From NCBI GenBank assembly GCA_002706765.1, contig PAJV01000008.1:42241-106240 (forward strand): 64,000 nucleotides of DNA. The letters are read 5' to 3'. Source of the DNA: Gimesia sp. GTDB lineage: Bacteria > Planctomycetota > Planctomycetia > Planctomycetales > Planctomycetaceae. The number at the start of each line of letters is the position of its first letter. Position 1 is the first letter of the stretch. Below the pieces are notes generated by a model. That model was not told the origin of the DNA. It ran no database searches and was given only the letters and a program-made list of their open reading frames with translations. Below, piece after piece: positions 46,936 to 55,864 of this stretch. The translations under genes and the position numbers were made by a program.

Positions 46936-48897
46936 TTGAGCAGACTTCCTTCCCAGGCAGGCAGAGACGTGGAATTTTCAGAGCCAGACATTCAAAATCA
47001 TCAATCGACTGAAACGACAGCTGGGCATACCGGCGGCCCTCATTTTATTCAACGACCAGCGGAACCTGTGCAGACAGCCATCACGGACGCTGATCGCTGG
47101 CAACTCAAGCAGCAGATTGACAGCGAAACGATTCCCCTGGCTGTCTCGGCAGCAGTGTTTGCTTCTGGGATGAATGGCGCGCTCACTCGCAAATTCAATC
47201 TCGAGACCACCGCACTGGCATTGCTTGAGAAAGCGGGTCTGCAGCCCAAGTGGAAACCGACGAGACCCCGCGTTAAAACGTTTGGGATGACTTTTCCTGA
47301 CGGGTTGGAATTCATGCCTCCCAAACAGGAGAAAGAAAGCGGAGCGGAACTCAGTCGGATTGAAGGCCCTAAAACCACGAGTTCTGAACCGGGTGAACGC
47401 AAAAAAAGTACGCGTCTGAAACCCCCTGCGAATGCACTGTCGCTGGAAGACCGCCTGTTTTATCTGCTGCAACCACCATTACAGTCGTGGCTGGCCGGCC
47501 AGGAACTGATCATGCCTTTCGAGCCTTTCCCTTATCAATATGAGGGAATCGCCTGGCTGTTCTCGCAGAAGTCAGCGTTGCTGGCTGATGAAATGGGACT
47601 GGGAAAAACCATGCAGACCATTACCGGCGTGCGACTGCTGTTACGCAGTGGCCAGGTTCGTCGCATTTTGCTCGTCTGTCCCAAACCATTGATTCCCAAC
47701 TGGCAGCGTGAGTTTAAATTCTGGGCAGAAGAACTGCCGGTCACGGTAGTGCAGGGTGATACGGCGCGGCGACGCATGATCTGGGAAATGCCAAACACGC
47801 CGATCTTGATTGCCAATTACGAATCGATGTCGCGCGACTTTGAGACCATGGGGGAAGAGAACCTTCCCCGCTTCGATCTGGTGGTACTCGATGAAGCACA
47901 ACGTATCAAAAACAGAGATTCCCGCACAGCTGAAGTTGCCCGTTCCATTCCCCGCAAACGCAGTTGGGCACTTACCGGGACTCCGATCGAAAACCGTCAC
48001 GAAGAGATGGCCTCGCTGTTCGAATGGATGGAAATTATTCCGCCTCGAGGCACGCCCGATTTGAGGCAGTTGCAGGTACTTTCCAAAGAATTCATTTTGC
48101 GTCGTACCAAAGACCTGGTGATGACTGATCTGCCACCTCGGCTGGACCGTCCCGCGTATCTGGACCTTAATCCGGCGCAACAGCATGCCTACGATACCGC
48201 GGAAAAAGATGGTGTAATCCAGTTGAATGAGATGGGCGACTCGATCACCGTGCAGCATGTATTTGAACTGGTTTTACGACTCAAGCAGATCACCAATTTT
48301 GATCCGGTAACCGGGGACAGTTGCAAGCTGGATCGTCTGGAAGCGGACATGGAAGAAATTGCTGCCAGCGGTGGTAAGGCCATTCTGTTCAGCCAGTGGA
48401 CGAAGCCCCTGGACTTCATGGCGAAACGCTTAGAGCGGTTTGGGACACTGGTTTATCATGGCGGAATTCCCACAAAGCAGCGCGAGCCGATCCTGGATCA
48501 GTTCAAGCATGATCCGGATTCACACCTGTTATTGATGAGTTATGGTACCGGAGCTGTAGGTTTGAACCTGCAGTTTGCCGGTTACGTCTTCCTGTTTGAT
48601 CGCTGGTGGAACCCGGCGATTGAAGACCAGGCGATCAACAGGGCACATCGCATTGGACAGAAAACCCAGGTGATCGTGACGAAATTCGTCTGTAACAATA
48701 CGATTGAAGAACGGATTGACATGGTCCTCGAACAGAAACGCGAACTCTTCCGTTCAATTCTGGGCGATGGCGATACCACTTGTGAATCGCGGAGCCTGAC
48801 CGCTTCCGAAATATTCGGCCTGTTTGACCTCAAACAGAAAAAGGGGGACGTGACCAAAAAGATCGCGCCCCAGGTTCCCGGAAAATCTGCCGCCTGA
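46936..48897 (+). CDS. SNF2-family DEAD/DEAH ATPase
   Basis: A 653-residue helicase-like ATPase. Helicase motifs in order: Walker A DEMGLGKT (218-225), motif [11 protein letters not shown] (DEAQ at 318-321), motif [13 protein letters not shown], and in the second RecA lobe [13 protein letters not shown] (about 535) and RAHRIGQ (about 569-575). An N-terminal region of about 190 residues has no recognisable domain and replaces the SWIM zinc domain of some bacterial SNF2 proteins. The start is TTG at 46936 with poor ribosome site; it could be further downstream. The role in transcription or DNA repair is family-level inference. Confidence 0.87.
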   Translation: MSRLPSQAGRDVEFSEPDIQNHQSTETTAGHTGGPHFIQRPAEPVQTAITDADRWQLKQQIDSETIPLAVSAAVFASGMNGALTRKFNLETTALALLEKAGLQPKWKPTRPRVKTFGMTFPDGLEFMPPKQEKESGAELSRIEGPKTTSSEPGERKKSTRLKPPANALSLEDRLFYLLQPPLQSWLAGQELIMPFEPFPYQYEGIAWLFSQKSALLADEMGLGKTMQTITGVRLLLRSGQVRRILLVCPKPLIPNWQREFKFWAEELPVTVVQGDTARRRMIWEMPNTPILIANYESMSRDFETMGEENLPRFDLVVLDEAQRIKNRDSRTAEVARSIPRKRSWALTGTPIENRHEEMASLFEWMEIIPPRGTPDLRQLQVLSKEFILRRTKDLVMTDLPPRLDRPAYLDLNPAQQHAYDTAEKDGVIQLNEMGDSITVQHVFELVLRLKQITNFDPVTGDSCKLDRLEADMEEIAASGGKAILFSQWTKPLDFMAKRLERFGTLVYHGGIPTKQREPILDQFKHDPDSHLLLMSYGTGAVGLNLQFAGYVFLFDRWWNPAIEDQAINRAHRIGQKTQVIVTKFVCNNTIEERIDMVLEQKRELFRSILGDGDTTCESRSLTASEIFGLFDLKQKKGDVTKKIAPQVPGKSAA

Positions 48898-48906
48898 GCG
48901 AATTGG

Positions 48907-50181
48907 TTATTGCTTTGATACCAGGGGACTGGATGTCATGGCGCCTGTTTCATCCGTTACATTGATGAACCAGATTTTTGTATCAGCAGGCGGAGCAGGG
49001 CCCGTGATTCTGGTTCCTTCAACTTCCAGCGGAAGGGTTTGCCACTTGCGTTCCTTATTCGGCGCTTCATCAGTGGTAAAGTTGAGGACGGCGGTTTGGA
49101 TTTTCACCGGCTCAGCCAGTTCCGCTGTGACTTTGCCATCTTTGATTGCGGGTTTCTGCACAACGGGCAGCGGCGTTTTGTCTTTCAGGTACTGATCGAC
49201 AAAACGTGCGATTTCATCTGGTTTCCAGCCTGCCGGATGACTGTGTCCCATCTTGACTTCAATCCGAATATTTCGAGGCGTGGATTTCGGTACGGCTTCA
49301 TAGCTTTTCTGATAGGCACTCAACCAGTAGGCAAAGTCATTCGTGCCATTCACAAACAGAATCGGCATTTGAACGGCTTGCAGATATTGGCCCGGATCAT
49401 ACAGTTGCATCCAGCGTTGGCTGTCTTCAGGCGGCAGTTGATTGATGGATGATTCGAATACCGAATGGGCATTCAAAAAACCACAACCGTACACAGGAAC
49501 AGCGGCATCGAAACGGTTATCGAGCCCGGCGACGATGCAGGTCAGATATCCCCCCCAGGAGATTCCGGTGACAGCGGTATGATCTTTGTCTACTTCGGGA
49601 AAAGAGCGAATCAGAGAATGGGCCAGGATGGCATTCGCAGGAGCGTGGTAACACCAGTGTTCTGACTGGTCATCTTTCACCGCTTCAAACTTCTCTTTAT
49701 GCGACTGATCAGGCCCACCAGCTTCGAGCCGGTTGCGAAACTTGCGATCATGCGGGTTTTTCCCGTCTACAGGTTGTGATCCCGCCAGGTCCATAGAGAT
49801 GGCCGCGTAGCCTTTTTGAGCCCATAATTCTGCCCATTCACGAAAAGCAGTTCCCCCTCCGCCGTGAATGAGTACGATGCCCGGATACTTTTTATCTCGG
49901 GGCGCTTCCGGGTTGAGTGTTGCCGGGGATGCATAATATGCAAATACCTTTGTCGGTTTGCCGCGATATTCCAGACCCTGGTAAATCAGAGATTTGACCG
50001 GAGAATTTTCATCGAGCCATTCAAATTCAGGAGCTTTACTGAGGGCTTTCAGATCCCAGGGCGTAGTTTCTGGTAGACGGGGATCAGGCTGAATGACATC
50101 TTCCGCGGCCATCAGACCAGTGGCAGGAAGTACCGACATCAGAAGCAGTAACAGAAAAAAGTATGGATGTGAGAGCTGCAT
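48907..50181 (-). CDS. Secreted acetyl-xylan-esterase-like alpha/beta hydrolase
   Basis: A 424-residue exported hydrolase. A signal peptide (1-26) is followed by a fold with the nucleophile in GISWGGY, the oxyanion region VLIHGGGGTAF, and Asp/His candidates in FVNGTNDFAYW and KMGHSHPAGW. The central part resembles acetyl xylan esterase/dienelactone hydrolase proteins. A C-terminal beta-domain (about 325-424) is added. It probably deacylates plant or algal polysaccharide. AGGT precedes ATG 50181. It is convergent with the SNF2 gene, 9 bp apart. Confidence 0.83.
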   Translation of the reverse strand: MQLSHPYFFLLLLLMSVLPATGLMAAEDVIQPDPRLPETTPWDLKALSKAPEFEWLDENSPVKSLIYQGLEYRGKPTKVFAYYASPATLNPEAPRDKKYPGIVLIHGGGGTAFREWAELWAQKGYAAISMDLAGSQPVDGKNPHDRKFRNRLEAGGPDQSHKEKFEAVKDDQSEHWCYHAPANAILAHSLIRSFPEVDKDHTAVTGISWGGYLTCIVAGLDNRFDAAVPVYGCGFLNAHSVFESSINQLPPEDSQRWMQLYDPGQYLQAVQMPILFVNGTNDFAYWLSAYQKSYEAVPKSTPRNIRIEVKMGHSHPAGWKPDEIARFVDQYLKDKTPLPVVQKPAIKDGKVTAELAEPVKIQTAVLNFTTDEAPNKERKWQTLPLEVEGTRITGPAPPADTKIWFINVTDETGAMTSSPLVSKQ

Positions 50182-50278
50182 GATATTACCTGTCATGAAT
50201 CAAATGGTGAAAGAAGACGCACCATGATTATCAATGACAGATGCTGCAGACGCAAGCGTCCGGTTTCAGGAATGCAGA

Positions 50279-50713
50279 TTAGAACAGCAGACGATACAGG
50301 GCGGATCCGAAAATGATGGTGATCGTGATGACCGAGCCAATAATGCTGACACCCACCGCAGCAGTACCTGCTTTGAATGTGCTTTGAGACTCTGCAGGCA
50401 GATGCTTGCCGAGGATACTCCAGATCGACTTCAAGACCTGGTTGAACATCTGGGCGCAGAGTACGCTGGTCATTGACAGAATCAGGATTGCCCAGTGGGT
50501 CGCAGATAATCCCAGTAAAGTGGCAGCCGCGATGACGGCACTTCCCGCGAAAAAATGAATAAAAAAAGTGCTGTCCAGCCTGATGCCGAACTTGATGCCG
50601 CTTTCAACATCGATCAGGCGCTGCCGCCATTCAGGGCGCATTTTTTCTGATTCCGTTGTTGCGGTCGTTTGCCGTTGAAATGGTTTGACTTGTGTTTTTT
50701 GTGATTTGATCAC
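50279..50713 (-). CDS. Degenerate diacylglycerol kinase (DgkA)-fold membrane protein
   Basis: A 144-residue protein that aligns over its membrane part with prokaryotic DgkA / undecaprenol kinase: GIKFGIRLDSTFFIHFFA matches the G-x-x-x-A-x-x-x-E-x-N-F-R-I-H block, and LCAQMFNQVLKSIWSIL matches the E-x-I-N-T-A-I-E helix. The catalytic Glu of that helix is Gln here, the following Glu is Lys, and the first-helix Glu is Asp. Three helices (about 50-72, 75-95, 115-143) and a basic N-terminus remain. It is probably not a kinase. It lies 11 bp after the LptD gene, so it is coupled to outer-membrane biogenesis. Confidence 0.75.
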   Translation of the reverse strand: MIKSQKTQVKPFQRQTTATTESEKMRPEWRQRLIDVESGIKFGIRLDSTFFIHFFAGSAVIAAATLLGLSATHWAILILSMTSVLCAQMFNQVLKSIWSILGKHLPAESQSTFKAGTAAVGVSIIGSVITITIIFGSALYRLLF

Positions 50714-50724
50714 TGTCCCGATTC

Positions 50725-53700
50725 CTATTGTGAAGCAGAGTTACCTAAAACTGAGGATAAATCAGAAGCCGTGCCGCCAAAGTTTCCAAACCGGGGCATG
50801 ATGGTTAAACCGATGCCGGCATTTCCAGTGCTCTGGTTATAAGACATGCCCAGGCTCGTGACAAAATCAGCACCGGTCCTGGTAAGCGAGAGGATCTGTC
50901 CGCGATTGACATTTTCGCCCAGGTCATAGGCGGTGCTGACACCCGCGCTCCATTTCTGACTCATCACATAGTTCAGACTGGCAGATAATATCTGGCTGTC
51001 CAGATCGCCGCCCCCTTTGATTTGCTGCAGCGCCACATTGACTGCCAGTCGATTGGTGCGCTGGCTGGTGATCGAGACATCCCACAGCTGTTGGGCACCA
51101 TCGAAGACATCGTAATAGGCGTTAGCTGCCATCGTGGTTCGATCTCCGAGGAACCATTTATAGTGTCCACCCAGCAGACCAAAGTCTTCACCAAAGTTAT
51201 CGCGGTCCGCATCCGGGAAGTAGGATGCTTCCAGATCCAGGGTCATCCAGTCTTTGGTTCGCAGCCGATCGAGGGGACCGGTTTTAGTCTGAAGTCGATG
51301 ACGCCATGCCATGCGTAGCACCTGCTGATCGTCAACCAGTTCGTAATAAGGATCAGTGACACCACGGCCGGCTCCCGTACGAACTGCATAAAAACGGGGA
51401 TCAAACTGAGGCGGAAGCGTTCCGCCGAAGGTGTTGATGACCAGGCGTTCGCGGAACAGTTCCTGAGCGTTGTCATCAAATTCATTATATTGTGCGATCC
51501 CGGACAGGTTTTCGCTGGCATCGCTGAAGGAGTAATCTGCTTCCAGCACCATTTTATGTGCCAGGCCGTTTAAGTCGAAATAAGGATTATAGACGTCCGG
51601 GTAAATACGCTCTGCCATAATACTGCCGCGTAGACCAGCTGAGCCATAAAGGCGGTCGATCTGCTGCTGTTGCAGACCCTGTTCCCAGTAGGCTGCTTCC
51701 CCCATGACATAAGGTGTCAGAATGAAAGGACCAAGATTGAATGGTGCTTCCAGCTGATTGCGGGTCATCGCGACCAGACCCTGGGAATCGGCAATGAAAG
51801 GCAGAGGAGTAAAGACATCCTGCTGCGGATTATAAGGCGCCGAGCCCGGCTTCAGTTTTCCGTATCCCACGGAGGAGTGGGATGTCCAACTCAGCAGGTT
51901 GCCCAGCAGTGGTTCTCCCAGCAGGAACAGATCGGCTTTAGGCAGCCAGTCTGTCGTATTTTCGTAATCATTCAGCTTGGTTCTGCCAATAACCGACCAG
52001 GACCAGTTGTCCTGCTGCTGCTTGAGATGTAACAGTGTTTCCACATCTTTACGGTTATTGAAGTCGGATAGAAAATATTGCTGTTGAAAGTTTCTGTCAG
52101 AGAAAATCCCGGCTTCGCTTGTGAGCGTCATACCAAAAGGAGATGTCTGCCGGTGCTGATGGTTCAGGAAATAGCGATCTTTGGTAGACGGAACGAGATC
52201 GCGGCGGTCCAGACCAAGGTTGTCTGTGCCACTGTCGTGAATATAAAATGCCTCTGCATTTCCATTGAAGACATTGTCAAAACCAAGCAGGTTGGCTCCC
52301 TGGTAGTTTCCGGACTGGCCGATTCCAACTCCCCGATCCGAGTAGTAGTCAAGCTGGCCTTCCCATTTCGTACCTGCTGGCCGTTCAAGTCCCAATAATT
52401 TGAACATATCCCATTCCGTTTCGACCTGGAAACCGAAGATGCGGTCGTTTCCAAATCTCAAACCGGTAATCGGAAAATAAATGTCTTCCACCGGGCTGCT
52501 GACATAAGGCAGATAGAACAGAGGTACGTTGCCTATCTCGAAGGTGTTGTTGGAACTCGTCATCCACGCACGTTTGCCGGGTAGCGGCTGTCCTGTAACC
52601 GGATCAAGTTCGTTGGAGCCTGATCCCAGCCAGGGAGTTGTATAGCGGTCTTCGATAAAGACATCTGAAGCTTGCATTTTATATCCCGGCTTTCCGAACT
52701 GGCTGCCGGTAGCCCAGGCGTTCTGTGCCAGATAAGCGCCTTTCGAGAGCATACGAATCTGGCTGGCGCGGACCCTGACATCTTCACCCAGTTCAGGCAG
52801 ATGCGTCTTCAGTTCAGCGTCCAGCATGACGGCCCGCTCTTCACGGGCATCGTAAAACGCGCGGTTCGCTTTGAGGAGGTATGTGCCCTGACGAATTTCG
52901 ATGTTTCCTTCGAGATAGATTTCAAAGGGTGTCTCTTTGGACTGCCTGATCTCGGAGTTGAAGTTTTGCGTGTTCCGTCCGTCTGTCCAGATGATGATCC
53001 GGTCGGCAGACATGTCGACCATTTCCAGACCCTCTACCCCATCGATCAGCAGGTTCACTCCGCCGGTAATGACCCAGATCTGTTCCGGGGGGACCGTGTG
53101 TGTTGAAGGGAAGCTCTGAACGTTATACGGCACGGCGCTGCGGGGGAAGAGTCGAATCCTGCGGAAATCAGTAACGATTTCCTGTTCTGGAATCGGACTT
53201 AATTCAGGACCTTCAAGGGGAGGTTTCTCGACAATAAACTGGGCGCGTTTCAGTTGATGGTCGTGCGGAATCCCCCGACGTTCAATGGCGCGATTCAAAA
53301 CCGGATCATCGGGGGCCACGGTGATCTGTGAAGGTCGTCTCAAGTTCTGTTTCAAACCGTTCTCAGTCACCAGGTTGACCAGCAGACTGTTTTCCGATTT
53401 GGATTCTCCCGGCAGATCGATGCGAACTTCGCCTTCCAGGTAAACAGACAGGCGATCAGTCTGACGCGTTTTCCGATGCCAGATCACCATCTGTCTGGAT
53501 CGCAGGATCGCATCACCCTGCTGGATGCGGCAGTTCCCTTTCAGAATCGAGACGCTGACGAAATCTTCTTCCCACTGCTGCGAATACTCTGCAGAGATGG
53601 AGATCGGTTCTTTTTCTGAAGGCTCGTATTCCGCTTCTTCATAGGATGCTTTGGGGGCGCCGAAAAAACTGGTCTGTGCAGGCGCAACCGTCACCGGTCC

Positions 53701-53781
53701 GCCAAGCAATGTTAAGAAAACAATTACCTGCCAGATGCGATGCGAAACATACCGGGTAACGGAATTGATCTCGCCCGACAC
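50725..53781 (-). CDS. lptD: LptD/OstA-like outer-membrane LPS-assembly protein
   Basis: About 1018 residues with a signal peptide ending VAPAQ. The N-terminal periplasmic OstA-like domain (about 60-400) carries repeated beta-strands of the type ILKGNCRIQQGDAILRSRQMVIW and LEGNIEIRQGTYLLKANRAFYDAREERAVMLDA; the C-terminal half (about 420-1000) looks like a large beta-barrel with many aromatic strand ends. LptD inserts lipopolysaccharide in the outer membrane. The annotated frame extends to TTG 53814, but GTG 53781 has AGGAG with a 5-nt spacing and gives a good signal peptide. The DgkA-like gene follows 11 bp later. Confidence 0.82.
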   Translation of the reverse strand: MSGEINSVTRYVSHRIWQVIVFLTLLGGPVTVAPAQTSFFGAPKASYEEAEYEPSEKEPISISAEYSQQWEEDFVSVSILKGNCRIQQGDAILRSRQMVIWHRKTRQTDRLSVYLEGEVRIDLPGESKSENSLLVNLVTENGLKQNLRRPSQITVAPDDPVLNRAIERRGIPHDHQLKRAQFIVEKPPLEGPELSPIPEQEIVTDFRRIRLFPRSAVPYNVQSFPSTHTVPPEQIWVITGGVNLLIDGVEGLEMVDMSADRIIIWTDGRNTQNFNSEIRQSKETPFEIYLEGNIEIRQGTYLLKANRAFYDAREERAVMLDAELKTHLPELGEDVRVRASQIRMLSKGAYLAQNAWATGSQFGKPGYKMQASDVFIEDRYTTPWLGSGSNELDPVTGQPLPGKRAWMTSSNNTFEIGNVPLFYLPYVSSPVEDIYFPITGLRFGNDRIFGFQVETEWDMFKLLGLERPAGTKWEGQLDYYSDRGVGIGQSGNYQGANLLGFDNVFNGNAEAFYIHDSGTDNLGLDRRDLVPSTKDRYFLNHQHRQTSPFGMTLTSEAGIFSDRNFQQQYFLSDFNNRKDVETLLHLKQQQDNWSWSVIGRTKLNDYENTTDWLPKADLFLLGEPLLGNLLSWTSHSSVGYGKLKPGSAPYNPQQDVFTPLPFIADSQGLVAMTRNQLEAPFNLGPFILTPYVMGEAAYWEQGLQQQQIDRLYGSAGLRGSIMAERIYPDVYNPYFDLNGLAHKMVLEADYSFSDASENLSGIAQYNEFDDNAQELFRERLVINTFGGTLPPQFDPRFYAVRTGAGRGVTDPYYELVDDQQVLRMAWRHRLQTKTGPLDRLRTKDWMTLDLEASYFPDADRDNFGEDFGLLGGHYKWFLGDRTTMAANAYYDVFDGAQQLWDVSITSQRTNRLAVNVALQQIKGGGDLDSQILSASLNYVMSQKWSAGVSTAYDLGENVNRGQILSLTRTGADFVTSLGMSYNQSTGNAGIGLTIMPRFGNFGGTASDLSSVLGNSASQ

Positions 53782-54022
53782 GGGCACTCCTGAAGTGATA
53801 ACCGGGTAGGTCAATCTTCTGATGAAGAGGAAATGGTAGGGAATGGAATACGCTCTGGTACTGAAGGTTCGGTAGGCAGAGTGTAACGAATTGAGGTCAG
53901 TTGACTTAACTCCGCCGACTGGACCGGGATAAATGGGCGCGGATTATAGGTCGATTTCTGAAAGAGTGTCAATAACAATCGCTGCCACGGAACAACTCAA
54001 TAAAGTGTTGTAAACTACTGAT

Positions 54023-55390
54023 TTATAACGTGTTGTGGCTTTCCTGTTCTCTCGTCGCAATTGGTTTCCGCAATTTCAGAAATTCCATAGATTTTGACCA
54101 GCCATAAACACTCAGCAAAGCGATTGCCGGGACCAGGGGCGCCCGCATTCTCATGTTGGTCCAATAGAAAAGATGGACCGCTGTGAAGCTGAAAACGAGC
54201 CAGATTATTGGCCCCCAGCCTGACTCTCTCTTCCAGGTTAACAGCAGAACGCCTGCTCCGGCGCCTGTCAGTATCAGGAGATAGTAACCTGTAATCCCCC
54301 AGCCAATCAGTGGTTTCGATTCTACCAGGCTGCTGTTCAACGGGCTGAAGTTCCAGAATCGTCTCAATCTGAGCAGACAGGACTGTACAAACAGAGAGGG
54401 ATCAGCTGCGATATTCGCTTTCGCTCGTTGATACATCCAGCGATCCCGTTCCTGCTCGCTTTTCACAGGGGGGATCGTGTTTTCGATCTCGCGCTCCAGG
54501 CTTTTCTGCCAGGCATCCAGACTTTCACCAGACCAGACTGTGCCCCACGGTTGTTGAACGACTTCCTGATAAAATACCGGATTATTTCCCAGCAGCAACG
54601 TATATCCGCCATGAGTGGTTGTCAGAATGGGGGCATGAAAAACAACCAGGTTCCGTATCAGCCAGGGAGAAACCGCGATCAGAATTCCCGCTGACAGATA
54701 TGTTCGTTGACGCCATACCAGCCCCTTGGATGGTGTGTTGAGAATCCGTTTTAAAACCGGATTACACAGACTCGCCAGAAACCAGAGTCCGAAAAATGCG
54801 AGATAAGTCGGTCGACAGAGAATCGCCAGTCCCCAGACCAGGCCGGTCGCGAATGTCCTGAATGCCTTCTCTGGGGTGTCTGGCAGAGTCGTTTCTTCCG
54901 TCAGGTTCAATGCCAGCATATAAATCAGCAGACTGGTGAGGAACGCAGACAGCACTTCCGTCATCGCATAGCTCGTATATTGCAGTAAGACCGGATCGGT
55001 GGCCACAATCGCTGCAGCGACCAGCGCCCCGACTGGCATTCGCAATCGCAGACCCGTTTTCCACGTGAACCAGACGGTGAGTACTCCCAGCAGCACCTGC
55101 AACAACCCCACACCCAGACTGCCCGCTTTCACATAATACAGGGCAGCCAGCAGGCAGGGATACAAGGGGGGACGAAATGCAGTCGGCTCAATCCCGTCGA
55201 CAATAGCTGCATTACCGGATGAATATCCATTCCCGCTGGCCAGATTTACGGCGATCGCGATGTAAGCGTCCCGATCTTCCTGCAGTTGATCGCTCTGCAG
55301 TACCACCATCATCAGACGCAGACCGCCAGCCAGCAGCAGAACCAGCAGCAGGGCGGTGGATAGGAATTTGGGTTTTGTCACAGACATCAA
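54023..55390 (-). CDS. GT39/ArnT-type membrane glycosyltransferase
   Basis: A 455-residue polytopic protein, about ten membrane helices. The first loop has DQLQEDRDAYIAIAVNLASGNGY, with the acidic residues expected of the GT-C fold, and RPPLYPCLLAALYY follows in the next loop. Such enzymes transfer sugars from polyprenyl-phosphate donors to protein or lipid. The acceptor is not indicated. A 241-bp gap separates it from the LptD gene, so separate transcription is possible. Confidence 0.83.
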   Translation of the reverse strand: MMSVTKPKFLSTALLLVLLLAGGLRLMMVVLQSDQLQEDRDAYIAIAVNLASGNGYSSGNAAIVDGIEPTAFRPPLYPCLLAALYYVKAGSLGVGLLQVLLGVLTVWFTWKTGLRLRMPVGALVAAAIVATDPVLLQYTSYAMTEVLSAFLTSLLIYMLALNLTEETTLPDTPEKAFRTFATGLVWGLAILCRPTYLAFFGLWFLASLCNPVLKRILNTPSKGLVWRQRTYLSAGILIAVSPWLIRNLVVFHAPILTTTHGGYTLLLGNNPVFYQEVVQQPWGTVWSGESLDAWQKSLEREIENTIPPVKSEQERDRWMYQRAKANIAADPSLFVQSCLLRLRRFWNFSPLNSSLVESKPLIGWGITGYYLLILTGAGAGVLLLTWKRESGWGPIIWLVFSFTAVHLFYWTNMRMRAPLVPAIALLSVYGWSKSMEFLKLRKPIATREQESHNTL

Positions 55391-55864
55391 TCCAAGGCAT
55401 CAATCCAAAGAGGCGTAAAAGGCGGTTCCCGAGTCTGTCCGTTTGATGTTTATGTTTGCCCGAACTGGTACTTCAATTCCCAAAGCCAGGCTGGGACGGC
55501 AGTTAACTGAGGGGAAACTGCTTCAAGTATGCAGATCTCATACATCAGAAACAAGGGGACACTCCAGATCGAAGCAGGGGTTTTATGAGATTTCTGCCGA
55601 CTGTAGGGACTGGGCGTGAGCGTGTCGTGGCATGATCCAGACATCTGGAAATATCGATGCTGATGGTTCTGAAGTATTCTGGTTGTAAAAAATCAACACG
55701 TTGCAAAAAACACTCACTTAGTAATGAAATCGTGCTTACAGTGAGCTATAGTTCGACAAGAGAAGATGGGTTGCGTGTGCGTTGGAAGTATTCCAGTATC
55801 ATGGCAACGGGCCGCATAGTTTCGTATTGAATGCCGGACAGGCAGCAGGATATGGTCTTACCTT
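55391..55864. other. Divergent intergenic region
   Basis: No gene is supported; a 64-codon frame at 55450-55644 lacks family resemblance and a ribosome site. A plus-strand TATAGT at 55747-55752 could be a -10 for the MMPL gene, but no -35 box fits. Nothing else stands out. Confidence 0.3.

Noticed and set aside
47641-48258. 205-codon frame antisense to the SNF2 gene
   Set aside because: It lies opposite the ATPase motifs and has no motif or ribosome site of its own.
55747-55752. TATAGT as an MMPL gene promoter
   Set aside because: No -35 hexamer at suitable spacing and no extended -10 TG, so it is not listed as a promoter.
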